Shown here: one piece after another, positions 51,921 to 64,000 of the stretch
How the letters are laid out: each line of letters opens with the position of its first letter
Position numbering within the stretch: position 1 is the first letter of the stretch
NCBI GenBank assembly: GCA_000711775.1
Contig: ARYC01000584.1
Location: forward strand, 94,344-158,343
Direction: 5' to 3'
Length of the DNA: 64,000 bases
Origin: Oxytricha trifallax
Lineage: Eukaryota; Ciliophora; Spirotrichea; Sporadotrichida; Oxytrichidae
Program-made: the position numbers and the translations under genes
Notes under the pieces: model-generated
Database searches by the model: none
Told to the model about the DNA's origin: nothing
The model's input: only the letters and a program-made list of their open reading frames with translations

Positions 51921-53453
51921 TTATGGTAACTACTTATGTGGTTGTCAAAAACATATAAAGGTAGCAACGTGACATCACTTGAAAATGCTTTGTTTAAAAG
52001 TTTATATGTCTAATAAAATCAAAACAGAACAGTGACCATGATCACTTCTCAACTCACAAGTTATGTGGTCATCATAACCAATGTGATTAATTAAACATTA
52101 ATGGATAATGCCTGATTTAAGTTTTAATTTGTCGGATGATGTAAAAATAGAGCAGCTACCAAAAGTAATTATTAACTCTAAAGAACTTCGAATTTTGGTC
52201 ACTGCTCTTGTTACTTTAATGAATTTGACAATGACCCGGTGTTAAAGGAATTATTTTTTTATCTGCATGATTTCAATTTTAATTAGTCGAAAGATACCTA
52301 AAAAAAGACTAGTGAAAGATTGATCACTCTAAAAAACAAAATTCGTACTTATTATATCACTTTTATAGATATAAATAAGACAAAGACCGTGACTATTGTG
52401 ACCATGATAATGACTTTGACCATGACCCAGTGACAATGTATTATTCTTTTAAGTATGAAAGATTTAAATGGTAATCAATTCAAAAAAAAGCAGTGACTAC
52501 ATCCAGCACCTAAATAAACAAGTTATATTGTCACTTGGTCTATGACCTTGAAGTTCTCAAGAGACTGATGATCATGACCATGGCCATAATCATGGCAACG
52601 GTAACCACATGACCATGACTTAAAATGCATGAATTCAGTGTTAATACGTAGAATGACATCAAAATAGAACAGTAACAACGACTATCCCTCAACTCACCAT
52701 TTAAGTGGTAACGTGGTAACTCACTGCCATCGTGGTCCTCGTCCCCATGATCGTGAACATGGTGACCTTTACCTTGACCGCGGTGACACAGTGATCATCA
52801 CTTGTAAATGTATTATTTCTGTGTTTATTCGTCGAATGATGCCAAAATAAAGCTTTGACAACGACCTCACCTCAACTCATCATTTAAGTAGTCAAATGGT
52901 CATTGTCCTTGTGGTCCTCATGACCTTGACCGTGATCAATGTGACCATGACCATGACAATGACCATGACCATAACAAAAGTGACCTCGTGAACATCACTT
53001 GAAAATGCAGGATTGTTGTTTAATTAGTTGAATGATATCAAAATAAAACTTTGACAACGACCTCACCTCAACTCACAATTTACGTAGTCACGTGGTCATT
53101 GCACTAGTGGTTCTCTTGACCATGACCGTAAACATGGTGACTTTGATCATGATCACAGTGACTACGTGGCCATCTCTTGAAAATGCATGATTAAAGAGTT
53201 AATTCGTCGAATGATATCAAAATAAAACTTTGACCACGACCTCACCTCAACTCACCATTTATGTAGCCACGTGGTTACTAACTGCCACCATTTAAATAGT
53301 CACGTGGTCACTATGTGCCATCGTGGTTCTCGTGACCATGACCGTGACCATGGTGACTATGACCTTGACCAGGGTGACTATGACTACAGTGACCACGTGA
53401 CCATCACTTTAAAATGCATGATTTATGTGTTAATTCATCGAATAAAAACCCCA
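51920..53453. repeat. ~170-bp satellite array, left part
   Basis: Degenerate tandem copies of a unit containing TTAATTCGTCGAATGA, ATCAAAATAGAGCAGTGACC, CTCAACTCACCA, GTGGTCACGTGGTCACTG, a run of ACCATG/ACCGTG hexamers and CATCACTTGAAAATGCATGA. Copies near 51920-52300 are the most diverged. Higher GC than the rest of the window. It ends in AAT, the target copy of TBE4. Confidence 0.93.
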
Positions 53454-54438
53454 AAACCCCTTAATGAGGTTTATAAGTGCTTTGATTTGTAGGGAATTCG
53501 TTAGGGGTTTGGGTTATTAATTGGTTTTAATGTGAAATTTATAGTAAATGTATTTAATTTAATCATTCAAAATTCACCTTAGAATCATGTGGGAGAGGTC
53601 TGAAGTTTATCTTACTTAACCACAATTCTATCTGCTCTATTGATATGTCTGATTTTGAGTTTGGTTTAATTATTATTTACTCTGCCATTTGTTTTATTGA
53701 TTGATATACTCTTGTTATGTCAATGAATTGCTTTTTTCTTTGTTTAGCATCCTTCTCTCATCTTGTAGAGTAGTATTCATTGCGAGGCATATCGCACTCT
53801 ATTATTATAATTATTATTGCTGCTAAAGCCCACACATCCCACTAAAAGTCTCCATCTCTCCAGTCTTCTCTTTCTGGATAGTACCCTTGCGTTCCCATTA
53901 AAGTTCCAAGCCTTGATACTTCCACTCTTTAAGCTCTGTTGAAATCGATTATTGCTACTCTTACAGGTGAGAAGTTTATCATTATATTTTCTGGCTTCAA
54001 ATCTCTGTGAACAAACCCTAACTTATGAAGCTCTTTAATACCTTATACGGTCTGAGTTGCTATTTATCCAAGTTACTTATGATTCCTTTGATCTGTTATG
54101 AAATATCTTAGGGTCATTTCATAGAGTGGAAGTCTGAAAGCAACATGATCCTTGACAAGGAGAACAGCATCTAGCTTGATTAAGTAACTACACTCTTTAA
54201 ACTTTGCTTGAGTGAGTACTTGATACTCATTTGTAAACTCCATCTAATATTTATCATCACTTAAGAGATAGTTGAAGGGATACACCTTGTATGCGTATTC
54301 AAAACCCCAAAACCCCTTAGTGAGGTTTATAAGTGCTTTGATTTGTAGGGTATAGTTGGGGTCTTATTGGGGTTAGTAGAGAAAACGCAAGTTTTAAGTG
54401 AATTTAATGAATATTTAATGAGTTTTAATGAGCTTAAT

Positions 54439-55893
54439 TCAAACAAATTTTATCTGCTTATCTTTGTGGTATCTCTTGAACTTAGCTCTCTTTAATGTTT
54501 CAAGTATATCTTCTAATGATGATCTTGGATATGCTGGAGCTCTTACTATGATCATCTCAACCATTTTCTTAATCTAAGTGCATACATCTTCTTGTTCTTG
54601 CTTTATATGTTTAACAGCCATGCTTATTGATTACTTTTCTTGCTTTGTTCCGAAGTACGACATACTTTCCATATCGCACTCTAAAATAATTGCTGCTACC
54701 GCTCAGACATCCCACTAAACAGAGCCATTAGTCCACTTCTCTCTTATTGGGAAGTACCCAGGTGTGCCTAGAACTTTAGCTAAAGTCACTATTTCTTACC
54801 TTATTGCTCTATTGAAATCAATGACTACTATTTCTAAAGGACAGAGATTTAGCATTACATTTTCTGGCTTCAAATCTCTATGAACATACCCTAGATCATG
54901 CAGCTCTTTCACACCCTTGGTCATTTCCGTGAGTATCTCATTCAAGTCATCTGGGTATCTATTATGGTAGAGATAATCTCTTAGAGTCATTTCAAATTTC
55001 TTAAGTCGTAGTGCAATAAAACCATGTCCAAGAATAACTCCATCGAGTTTAAGCAAGTTCTTGCATTACCTTTTATGAGCCTCTCTTAGTATTATGTATT
55101 CATTGGCAAACTCATTTTGATACTGCTCGTTCCTAATAAGATATTTGAAAGGATATACTTTATAAGCATACTCATCAACTACTATGAGTTTTGCCTTGTT
55201 AGGCACATCAATATGTAAATAGTTGTCAATGCAAAAACTGAGATCTACTGCATTTAATGCAGGTATATACATAGCTCTCTCTTACAAGCATGCTATATAT
55301 AATTCATTAGCTGGTTGGTTCATTGACTCAAAACGTTTCTGCTTCTTAAGTCTCTCTTCCTGCTCTCTTTAAGACTCTACAGTATTGGACTTTCTCTTGG
55401 CTGGTATAAGTTTTTATGTTTCTTTATCTTGCATTAAAAACTCACTTAAATGATGTTTTTGAATGTGTCTTTTAACTTTAGCTGAGTGAGTGTAAGACTT
55501 CATGCAAGTCGTGCACTAATACCTGCCATCGACCTTTTCGTGCTTAAAATATATCTTATCTCTCCCAGAGTGCATCTCTTTGATGTGCCTCTTCAAGCTC
55601 GAATCAGTTGAGAAGAAATTTTAGCATTCATGACATTAGAATTCTTTAATCTTTTCTAGTGGGAGATGTTCTTTTAACTCCTCAACATCTTCGATTAGCG
55701 TTTAAATACTTATCTCTGCTCTCTGCTTCCTGATATTTATTTCTAGAACAAACACCTCTGATTCAAACTCAAGAGCTTTAAGCTCTGGCTCCTTTTCAAT
55801 GTATATGATCTCTGGCTTCTTAGTTTATCCAAAGTTTAGCTAAGATTATCCACTGCCAAGAGAGACTGCTTTGCGATTTAAGTTAGCCGCCAT
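54439..55893 (-). pseudogene. TBE5 57K zinc-finger/kinase gene, full length but with one TGA nonsense codon
   Basis: 485 codons, the best-preserved 57K copy here. Residues about 100-190 hold two C2H2 fingers (FQCHECQNFF, YQCTTCMKSYTHSAKVKRH). Residues about 220-480 are kinase-like with HRDLKPENVMLNLCPLEIVV, IDFNRA and GTPGYF. The codon for Trp in QWDVW is TGA at 54703-54705 (TGG in TBE1 and TBE3). Confidence 0.9.
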
Positions 55894-56452
55894 GTTTAAA
55901 TTCAAATTTAAATTTCTATTATAAAGCTCTAATAACCTCTCTAGTTATAGTAACTTTGTATAGGAGTTGGTACTGCAACAACAATGGTTGATTCTTAGGC
56001 GTTAGACATCATATTTATACTAAGTTTATAACTATAAATTTTCTAAATTCATGCTTAATATTAATTTTGGTACCAACTTAGAAAAAATTCAGGTTGGTAC
56101 TGGTACCAATTAGGTTTTGAGCCAATTTGAAACTTTTCCATTAAAACCTCATTAGTTTAAAACTAGGTACTAATTAAGTTTTGGTACTATTAAATGGTAC
56201 CAATTAAAATTAAACGAATTTAGTACCAGTACTAATTAAATTTAAACAAATTTAGTACTAATTTAATGGAACTAAATTGATAAAAATGGAGCTCCATCAC
56301 TGCAGTTTGTTACAACTTCGCAAACTTTCTCCACGTATCTTGCAGGGTTGACCTCCTATAAGATGCCCTATTTAATAGTAAGATTTTAAACAATAGGATC
56401 CAGAAGTATATAAATTATAATTTGAAATTCATTAATAGGAAGAGGAACAAAG

Positions 56453-57239
56453 ATGGAATCACTCAATGATCAAATGAAAAGAGTCGAGGCTCAAGAAATG
56501 ATATCAAGATTCAGAAGTAAGGAAGATCTCTATCGATACCAAACTTTACATGGTAAGATAACTTGATGACTATTAACATATTATACAGTTGGTTTAATCC
56601 TTCCAACGATGGAAGGTACCAAAATTTCATTTGAAAGCAATACTTTGTGAGGAGAAGAAAGCTTTTAAAAATAAAGAGATTAAACTAATCGAATTCCCAA
56701 CTACCCTGACATTACAGTCACTAATCTTTATGAGGATGCCATGTAAGATGAGGAAGTGGTAGTTTACCTGCCTACCAAGAAACAACTCTCTAACAAACTC
56801 CCAGAGAGAAACTTCTTCTTTGGTGTTCTTGGTACAATAAAAGAGGATTATCTCAGAGAAATTATTGAAGAAGCACATAAGAAACGATATTCTATTTCTC
56901 CTGAAGACTAGAAGAAGCAAGGCATACTTATAAGCTCAGCTTGGCTAGAGGAACTTAAGAAGCATCCTTATCTTTCAAGTAAGCTTTGACATACAACTTT
57001 GAAGGAAAATCTGGCACTGGTATATATCTTATGAAAGAGCATGCTAAGGTTCATAGAGAGAGAAAGTCACAGAAAATTCATGAAGTGACAAGAGACTTTA
57101 TAAAGATCTTTAAAAGCCAGATGAAATGAACATAGATGCAGGAGCTGGCACAAAGAGAAGAAATATGGGCCCAATCAAGCCATAAGAAGAGGAGAAGAAA
57201 GAGAAGCCAAACCCATTTATGGGCCAGTTTAATATGTGA
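56453..57239 (+). pseudogene. TBE5 22K gene with two nearby deletions
   Basis: Start MESLNDQMKRVEAQ. Two bases are missing near 56629 (TTTCATTTGAAAGC versus TTTCATTCTTGAAAGC) and one near 56692 (ATCGAATTCCC versus ATAGAAATTCCC). The net loss is 3 nt, so the frame returns, but a TGA lies between the two deletions. The rest to the NM-TGA end is well kept. Confidence 0.82.
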
Positions 57240-57245
57240 ATATAT

Positions 57246-58310
57246 TCATTCGTTTAAATCTAAAACTTATTTATAAACATTCATTCTTCCCTTTCTTGCA
57301 CAAATTGTTGTCTTATCTACGCTCACTCTCTTACAGCAGCTTTGAATCAAGTCTACTGTATCGAGGGGCAAGTCATGCATAAGATGATACAGCAGAAGCT
57401 TCTTGTAGTGAGTCTTTATTTAACTCCAGTAGAATTCTATTCCATTAAATTAAGGGCTGTAAGGAACGTTGTATATAGGAGTTATGTTTAACTCTTCATA
57501 AGCTTTCTTTGACTCCTTAGTCTTATGAACTGATAGGTTATCAACAAACAGGATGATCTCTTGGTTGCTATACTTCTCTCTGAGCTTATGTAGGATCTCT
57601 ATATACTACTCTCGCTTAATAGAGCGAGGGTGAATCACATAACTCTCTAAGCCTGAATTCTTCACTTATACCAGCTAAAATTGCATGAGTGACTACCTTT
57701 ACTTTTTAGTCATAAACTTCTATGTTATCATACTTCTTGTACCTTGACTTATTAATAAAAGTGTTGAACGTAAACACAGCTTCATCTGCATGTATGAACT
57801 TGATGTTATTATCAATAGCTCTCTGCATTTAATCATATATATAGTTTAAATTATTGCTATAAAATGGCACTGTAAAATCAATCACTCTCTTAACTCTGTT
57901 GACAGTCTTGAAAGTAATACCATTTCGTCTATAAATATTGGCTATAGTCTAAAGAGAGATACGCATGTCTGGAAACTTGCGATGAAACATGACAGCTCGT
58001 TAGTCAAGAGGAAAGTGAGCCCAATACTTTAATGTCTTAAAGTCACAGAGATAGTCAATATGGACCTGTGAGAACTTTTATTTTCTTGCAGGATGTTTTC
58101 AAGAGCCTGAGTTATAATGTTAAACAGCTAACAGCAATGATACCTAACAGTTGAAGCACTCTTGTGTAGGAGTCTTGCTATGGCTGTATAATTCAACACT
58201 GGTTTGGCTTAGTCTATATTAATACTTGTACCATACCTAAGCTTAAGCAGTAAATCTAAATATAAATCATCATAAATAGACCCTAAATTTCGCTAATTTC
58301 TATTTCTCAT
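57246..58310 (-). pseudogene. TBE5 42K DD34E transposase with compensating indels
   Basis: Total length is 1065 nt like TBE1, but one base is missing near 58130 (GCTAACAGC versus GCTAACAAGC) and one is added near 57660 (GAATTCTTCAC versus GAATCTTCAC). The region between, with the first catalytic Asp, is out of frame. IHADEAVF, VDNLSVHKTK and NGIEFYW are all recognisable. Confidence 0.88.
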
Positions 58311-59061
58311 ATTGCAAATTGGCCTAATTTCTCTACTAACCCCAATAAGACCCCAACAGTACCCTACAAATCAAAGCACTTATAAACCTCACTAAGGGGT
58401 TTTGGGGTTTTGATTGATGATCATTTATAACTTTCTTATCAAAGGAGTCTTCTAATATTAGGTAGCTTTAAAGAGAAGTATCTAGGTCAATTTAAGCAAG
58501 AACCGGTATTTTCTTGTATTTAATCTTGATCATAATTCTTGTTATTTCAGAGGTCAGTTGGTTGTGTGCCTTCCTAACGTACTCTAACTCTCTTACTTAT
58601 TCAGGCACAACGATCTTAGAATATTCCCTCGCTTTTCTTTTGTTGAGAAGCTTCAGCTCAACTTCATGATTCTCAACTACTATATCTTTCTTGTGAGCTT
58701 TTAATAGATGCTTCTTCAAGTCTCTTGTATGAGAGTATTGCTTATGGCATTCTAAGCAGTCATACTTTCCATCTATTTTATCATGCTTTAAGTATACAGT
58801 GGGATTGGCTTCTCTATGCTCTTTCTTGTGTCTGTACCAGCTTGATTTATGAGCAAAATCTCTCTCACATAGCTCACAAAAATAGACTTCAGCTTCTTCA
58901 GTTTTTATAGGAATTTCATTAATACCTTTCTCCTCCTCTCTGTCTCCCACACACTTGGTTTGCCATTTATTTTCTATTATTAATTTCTATTTTAATAACA
59001 GAGACCTCAAGTGATAGCTCTGGTAGTTCCTTATGATAGTTCTTAAAATGTTAGCGCTCAT

Positions 59062-59468
59062 ATTTAAATTTGAATTTAAAATTATAAAACTGCCTCTATA
59101 ACTGAGAGGTTATATGAGAGCTTTCCAAGCCTACAAGTTTCAAGGGAAGTTTTAAGAGTATTATAGAAGATATATGAGTGCTAAGAGACGAACCATCTCA
59201 AAATATAGGTGAGAAAGTAACCATTTTAACAATCAATAATAAGTTGATTATAGCACGTACCAATTTAGGAGGTGCTCCTAATTAAGTACTAGCATTTTAG
59301 GAGCTGCTTCTAATTAAGTACGTGCAAATTTAAATTTAAATATATGGAACTATAACAAAAGAATATGATATCAATCTCTCAAGTTTGAAACCAGTTCTCA
59401 AAACCTTCTCCATATCCTTCTAAGAGATTGACCTCCTATAGGATACCCATATTTAATAGTAAGAGTCA
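59062..59468. promoter_or_regulatory. TBE4 divergent intergenic region with GGAG..CTCCTAATTAAGTAC repeats
   Basis: Between the 57K and 22K starts. Around 59262-59325 there are three copies of a word ending TAATTAAGTAC preceded by GGTGCTCC or GCTGCTTC. A third variant of the motif set seen in TBE1 and TBE2. Confidence 0.45.
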
Positions 59469-60245
59469 ATGAATGATGTAATGAAAAGAGTGCAAGCACA
59501 AGAATTGATTCAAAGATTTAGAAGCTAGGAGGATTTGCATCGCTACCTGGTGCAGCAAGGTAATAAACTCATAGTTGCTAAACTTTATTATGTAGTTGGT
59601 TTGTTCTTGCCAACGATGGAAGGTACTAAAATATCATTTCTAAGAGCAATACTCTGCGAAGAGAAGAAAGCATTGAAAACTTAAGATGTAAAGTTTGCAG
59701 AGATTCCAAACTATCCAGAAATCTCAGTGACTAACTTCTACGATGATACTATGAATGACCCAGAGGTTTCGCAGTACCTGCCTACTAAGAAGCAGTTGTC
59801 AAATAAACTACCTGAAAGAAACTATTTTTTTGCATACTTGCAACAATTAAAGGTGATTACTTGAAAGAAATTATTCAAGAATCTCATAAGAAAAGGTACA
59901 GCATCTCTTCAGAAGATAAGGATAAACAGGGGATCAAGATAAGTGAGAGCTGGCTATAAGAGTTGCAGAAGCACCCATATATTTCAAGTAAGATTTGTAG
60001 TTTAACTCTTTAGAAAAATCTGGTACTGACATCTTCTTGATGAAGGAATAGAGCAAGCTTCACAGAGAGCGAAAGTCCCAGACAAAGTATGAAATCAGCA
60101 AAAAACTTTATTCAAATATTTAGCCTCCAGAGTCAATGAACATAGATGCAGGAGCGGGCAGCAAGAGAAGAAACTTAGAGGAGGGAAGCAAGAAGTAGAA
60201 GAAAAGAAAGAGAAGCCAGCTCCCTCTAAAGAATTTTAAATGTGA
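59469..60245 (+). pseudogene. TBE4 22K gene, frameshifted
   Basis: MNDVMKRVQAQEL start (the usual MES start is gone). First intron at about 59562-59597. Near 59833 one base is missing in the NYFFGILATIKGDYL block. Intron 2 near 59990 is 26 nt or close to it. Ends with TGA at 60243-60245. Confidence 0.78.
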
Positions 60246-60255
60246 CTTAAATATT

Positions 60256-61304
60256 CATTAACTTAACTACAAAACCTATTTATATACATTCACTCTCCCT
60301 ACTTTAGCACACTTTTAAGCAAACAAATTATCTACTCTCTTCGCTAAGCTTTTAATAAAGTCTACTGTATCGATAGGTAGGTCATGCATTAGATGGTATC
60401 AGCAGTTTCTTATAATGAACTTTTAATATACCCCAGTAGAATTCAATTCCATTAAACTATGGGCTGTAAGGCACGTTGAACACTCGTGCTATTCTTAGTT
60501 GTTCATAACTTTTCCTTGTTTCTTTTGTCTTATGAACTGAAAGATTATCAACGAATAGTATAATCTCTTATTCAAGGTACTTCTCTAAGAACTTAATATA
60601 CTGCTCTGTCTTAATAGAGCGAGGATGAATAACATAAGTTTCTAAACCAGCATCCTCACTAATTCCCCCAAGAATTGCCATTGTTTATACCTTAACCTTA
60701 TAGTCATATACCTCTATATTACTATGCCTCTTATACCAAGACTCCAAGATGAAAGTGTTGAAGGTAAACACAGCCTCGTCACCATGAATAAACTTAATAT
60801 TACTATATTAAGCTCTCTGCATTTAATTATAAAAATAATTTAAGTTGTTGTTGTAAAATGGCAGAGTGAAATCAATCACTCTCTTGATACGATTAACACC
60901 TTTGTAAGAAATACAATTTCGTTTATAGATGTTGGCTATAGACTAAGCAGAGATCTTCAACTCAGGGAACTGGCGATGAAACATAGTAGCTCGCTGGTCT
61001 AAAGAGAAGTGAGCCCAATACTTCAAAGTTTTATCATTAATAAGATAGTCAATATGATTCTATAGAAACTTTGACTTCCTCTTAGGCATAGAATTCAGCT
61101 ATTATTGCTTTAGTTATACTGCTATAAGACTGTGGGATCGAACAGTTGATGGACTTCGATTTAAGAGCAGTGCAATAGACTTACAGTTCAGTAAAGGTTT
61201 GACTTATTCACTGTATATATCACATCCAAATCGCAGTTTAAACACTAAATCTATAAACTCTTCATCATAAATAGACCCCAAAAGCTTGCATTTTTAACTC
61301 GCAT
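60256..61304 (-). pseudogene. TBE4 42K DD34E transposase, frameshifted
   Basis: FIHGDEAVF, LFVDNLSVHKTK and NGIEFYW are visible. The first codons are out of frame with the GSIYDEEFIDL block, and one base is missing near 60400 after the KKLL region. Boundaries are approximate. Confidence 0.82.
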
Positions 61305-61385
61305 TTAATTAATAACCCCAACCCCTAACAAATTCACTACAAATCAAAGCACTTATAAACCTCATTAAGGGGTTTTGGGGTTTTG

Positions 61386-64000
61386 AATGATGTCAAAATA
61401 AAGCAATAACCACGATTTCAACTCAACTCATCATTTACGTAGGCACATGATCATTGCACTATTGGTCTTCGCGACCATGACCGTTATGATGGTGATTATG
61501 ACTATGACCAAGGTGACCACGTGACCATCACTTAAAAATGCGTGATTTAAGTGCTAAATATTAGAAAGACATCAAAATAGAGTAGTCACAACGACTACCC
61601 ATCATCACAGCATTTAAATGGTAACGTGGTCACTCACTGACACCGTGGTCCTCGTGACCATGACCGTGACCATGACTATGACCAAAGTGACCACGTGAAA
61701 ATCACTTTAAAATAGTAGATTTCAATGATAATTCGTCGAATGACATCAAAATAGAATAGTAACAACGACTACCCATCAACACACCATTTAAATTGTAACG
61801 TGGTCACTCAATTACACCGTGGTCCTCGTGACCATGACCGTGACCAATGTGACCATGACCATGACCAAGGTGACCACGTTACCATCACTTAAAAATGCGT
61901 GATTTAAGTGTTAAATATTAGAATGACATCAAAATAGAGTAGTCAAAACGACTACCCATCAACACACCAGATACGTGGTTACGTGCTCACTGCCTCCTTG
62001 GTTCTCGTGATCATGACCGGTACCAATGTGACCATGACCATGACCATGACCAAAGTGACCATGTGACCATCACTTGAAAATGAATGATTTCACTGTTAAT
62101 TCGTCGAATGACGTCAAAATAGAGCAGTGACCACGACAACCCCTATACTCACCATATACGTGGTCACGTGCTCAATGCATCCGTGACCATGGTTACCATG
62201 ACCATGATAATGGTGACCACGACTATTACCACGGGGACCACGTGGCAATCTCTTGAAAATGCATGATTAAAGAGTTAATTTGTTGAAAAATGTCAAAATA
62301 TAGCTATGACCACGACCTCACCTTAACTAACAATTAATGTAGTCACGTGGTCATTAACTGCCATCGTTTTCCTCGTGACAAAGACCGTGAGCATTGTTAC
62401 CATGGTTACCATGACCACATTACCACGTGATTATCTCTTGATAATGCATATTTTTAATGTTAATTCGTCGAATGATATCAAACTAGAGCACTGACCACGC
62501 AATCACCTCAACTCACAATTTACGTAGCCACTTGGTCATTGCACTCGTGGTCCTCGTAACCATGACAGTGATAATAGTGACTATGACCTCGGTGACCTAG
62601 TGACCTTAATTTGAAAATAACTGATTTCACTGTTAATTCGTCGAATGACATCAAAATAAAGCAGTGACCACGAAAACCCCTAAATTCATAAGGTACGTGG
62701 TCTCTGCCTCCAAAGTCCTCGTGACCATAACATTGAGCATGGTGACCATGAACACAGTTACTACGTGGCAATTACATGAAAATACATGATTTCACTTTTA
62801 ATTCGTGTAATGACGTCAAAATAGAGCAGTGATCACGACCACCCCTCAACTCACCATATACGTGGTCACGTGGTCACTGCCTCATTGTTTTCGTGACAAT
62901 GACCGTGACCATGGTGACCATGACCATCGTGACCACATGACCATCACTTGAAAATGCAAGATTTTACTTTTAATTCGTCGAATGACGTCAAAATAGAGCA
63001 GTGACCACGACAACCATTCAACTCACCTTATTCTCGTTCACATGGTCATTGACTCCGTGGTCCTCGTGGCCATGACCATGGTAACAATGACAACGGTGAC
63101 CACGTGACCATCACTTGAAAAAGCATGATTTTACAATTAATTCGTAAAATGATGTCAAAATATAGCAGTGATCACGACCACGATTCAACTCACCATATTC
63201 TCGGGACATGGTCATTGCCTCCGGTCTGCGGCATGACCATGGTAACAATGACAACGGTGACCACGTGACCATCAATTGAAAAAGCATGATTTCACTGTTA
63301 ATTCGTGTAATGACGTCAAAATAGAGCAGTGACTACGACCTCCAATTAACTCACCATATACATGGTCACGTGGTCAATCAGTGAACACGACCACCCCTCA
63401 ACTCACCAGATATGTGGTCACGTGGTCACTTCCTCCGTGGTCCTTGTGACCATGACCATGACAGTGACCATGGTGAACATGACCATAACTACAGTAACCA
63501 CGTGACTATCAATTTGAAAATGCATGATTTCACTGTTTATTCGTCAAATAACGTCAAAATAGAGCAGTGACAACGACCACCTCTCAACTCACCAAATATG
63601 TGGTCACGTCCGTGGTCCTCGTGACCATGACCACACTGACTAGGTGATCATCACTTGAAAATGCATGATTTCTTTGTTAATTCGTAGAATGATGTCAAAA
63701 TAGAGCAGTGAACACGACGACCCCTCAACTCACCAGATATGTGGTCACGTGGTCACTTCCTCCGTGGTCCTCGTATCCATGACCATGACAATGACCGTGA
63801 CCATGGTGACCATTACCATTACCACGTGACCGTCATTTGAAAATGCATGATTTCACTGTTTATTCGTCAAATAACGTCAAAATAGAGCAGTGACAACGAT
63901 TAATTCTCAACTCACCAAATATGTGGTCACGTGGTCACTGCCTCCGTGGTACTAGTGACCATGACCGTGACCATGACCATGACCACAGTGACCAAGTGAC
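61386..64000. repeat. ~170-bp satellite array, right part, continuing past the window end
   Basis: About 15 copies of the same unit as at 51920-53453, spaced mostly 160-185 bp as judged by the TTAATTCGTCGAATGA word (for example near 62460, 62633, 62972, 63680). Copies toward 64000 are more alike than those at the left edge. Open frames inside are by-products of the hexamer runs and are not genes. Confidence 0.95.

Larger units (their letters stand above)
54300..58412. mobile_element. TBE5: younger telomere-bearing element nested in TBE4 (4113 bp), target duplication ATT
   Basis: Perfect CAAAACCCCAAAACCCC ends. ATT at 54297-54299 and 58413-58415. Order 57K (-), 22K (+), 42K (-). Nearly the reverse complement of TBE3 base for base. 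Its genes carry fewer lesions than those of the host element. Confidence 0.96.
53563..59061 (-). pseudogene. TBE4 57K zinc-finger/kinase gene, split by TBE5 and with a TGA nonsense codon
   Basis: Start at 59061 (MSANILRTIIRNYQSYHLRS). C2H2 fingers YFCELCERDF and YDCLECHKQYSHTRDLKKH lie at 58680-58890. TBE5 interrupts within NDHQYAYKVYPFNYLL; taking out TBE5 with one ATT rejoins the frame. The kinase part follows at 54299-53563 with HRDLKPENIMINF and DFNRA. A TGA lies at 53758-53760 in the tail, then a further open stretch to TGA at 53563. Confidence 0.85.
53454..61385. mobile_element. TBE4: decayed telomere-bearing element in satellite DNA, itself holding TBE5 (7932 bp total)
   Basis: Left end AAAAACCCCAAAACCCC at 53454 (first base changed), right end GGGGTTTTGGGGTTTTG to 61385. 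AAT at 53451-53453 and 61386-61388; removal restores the satellite phrase TTAATTCATCGAATGATGTC. Without TBE5 its length is about 3.8 kb. Order 57K (-), 22K (+), 42K (-). Its proteins resemble TBE2 more than TBE1/3/5. Confidence 0.94.

Noticed and set aside
55066..55272. MYIPALNAVD frame as a separate kinase-only gene in TBEs
   Set aside because: With the ciliate code it is continuous with the upstream zinc-finger part in TBE5; separation is only due to the standard-code stop.
62520..62771. His/Gly-rich open frame in the satellite
   Set aside because: Produced by the ACCATG-type hexamers and not conserved between repeat copies.

Overview
The window reads as germline (micronuclear) DNA of a spirotrich ciliate of the Oxytricha/Stylonychia type. 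Four things in the sequence support this. (1) The long conserved frames use TAA and TAG as sense codons (glutamine) and stop only at TGA. (2) Genes are cut by short AT-rich internal eliminated sequences (IESs) flanked by short direct repeats (pointers); removing one repeat plus the insert restores the frame. (3) There are five TBE-type transposons of about 4.1 kb whose ends are C4A4 telomere-like repeats, each flanked by a 3-bp ANT target duplication. (4) The right part holds a ~170-bp satellite. Oxytricha trifallax is the best-known match, but no search was possible here.

Layout, left half: dipeptidyl peptidase III (158-3552 +, seven IESs and three introns); a probable beta-barrel protein in several segments (about 3756-6470 +); an HDAC11-like deacetylase in one uninterrupted frame (6690-7856 -); a small two-helix membrane protein (7947-9272 +); a membrane RING-H2 protein (9416-10833 +); a homeodomain gene split by TBE1 (11638-17179 +); TFIIA gamma (17864-18303 +); a C2HC zinc-finger protein (19760-22649 -); an unknown gene (22756-24311 -); and another unknown gene split by TBE2 (24467-30220 +).

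Layout, right half: a large coiled-coil protein (30333-34166 -) holding a TA-flanked palindromic IES; a tubulin tyrosine ligase-like protein (34411-38903 -); a second coiled-coil protein (39421-41271 -); a tail-anchored protein (41279-42068 +); a CDPK-like pseudokinase (42111-43981 -); and a TBC Rab-GAP gene split near its 5' end by TBE3 (44219-51565 -). From about 51.9 kb to the end lies the satellite, interrupted by TBE4, which is itself interrupted by TBE5.

Each TBE carries the same three genes: a 57K zinc-finger/kinase gene, a 22K gene with two tiny introns, and a 42K DD34E transposase. Every copy here has at least one broken gene, and all five transposase frames are disrupted. TBE1, TBE2 and TBE3 all lie inside host coding sequence at sites where exact excision to one ANT copy keeps the host frame open. 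This fits removal during macronuclear development. Gene spacing is tight (often under 150 bp), as expected for a locus that is later cut into gene-sized chromosomes.
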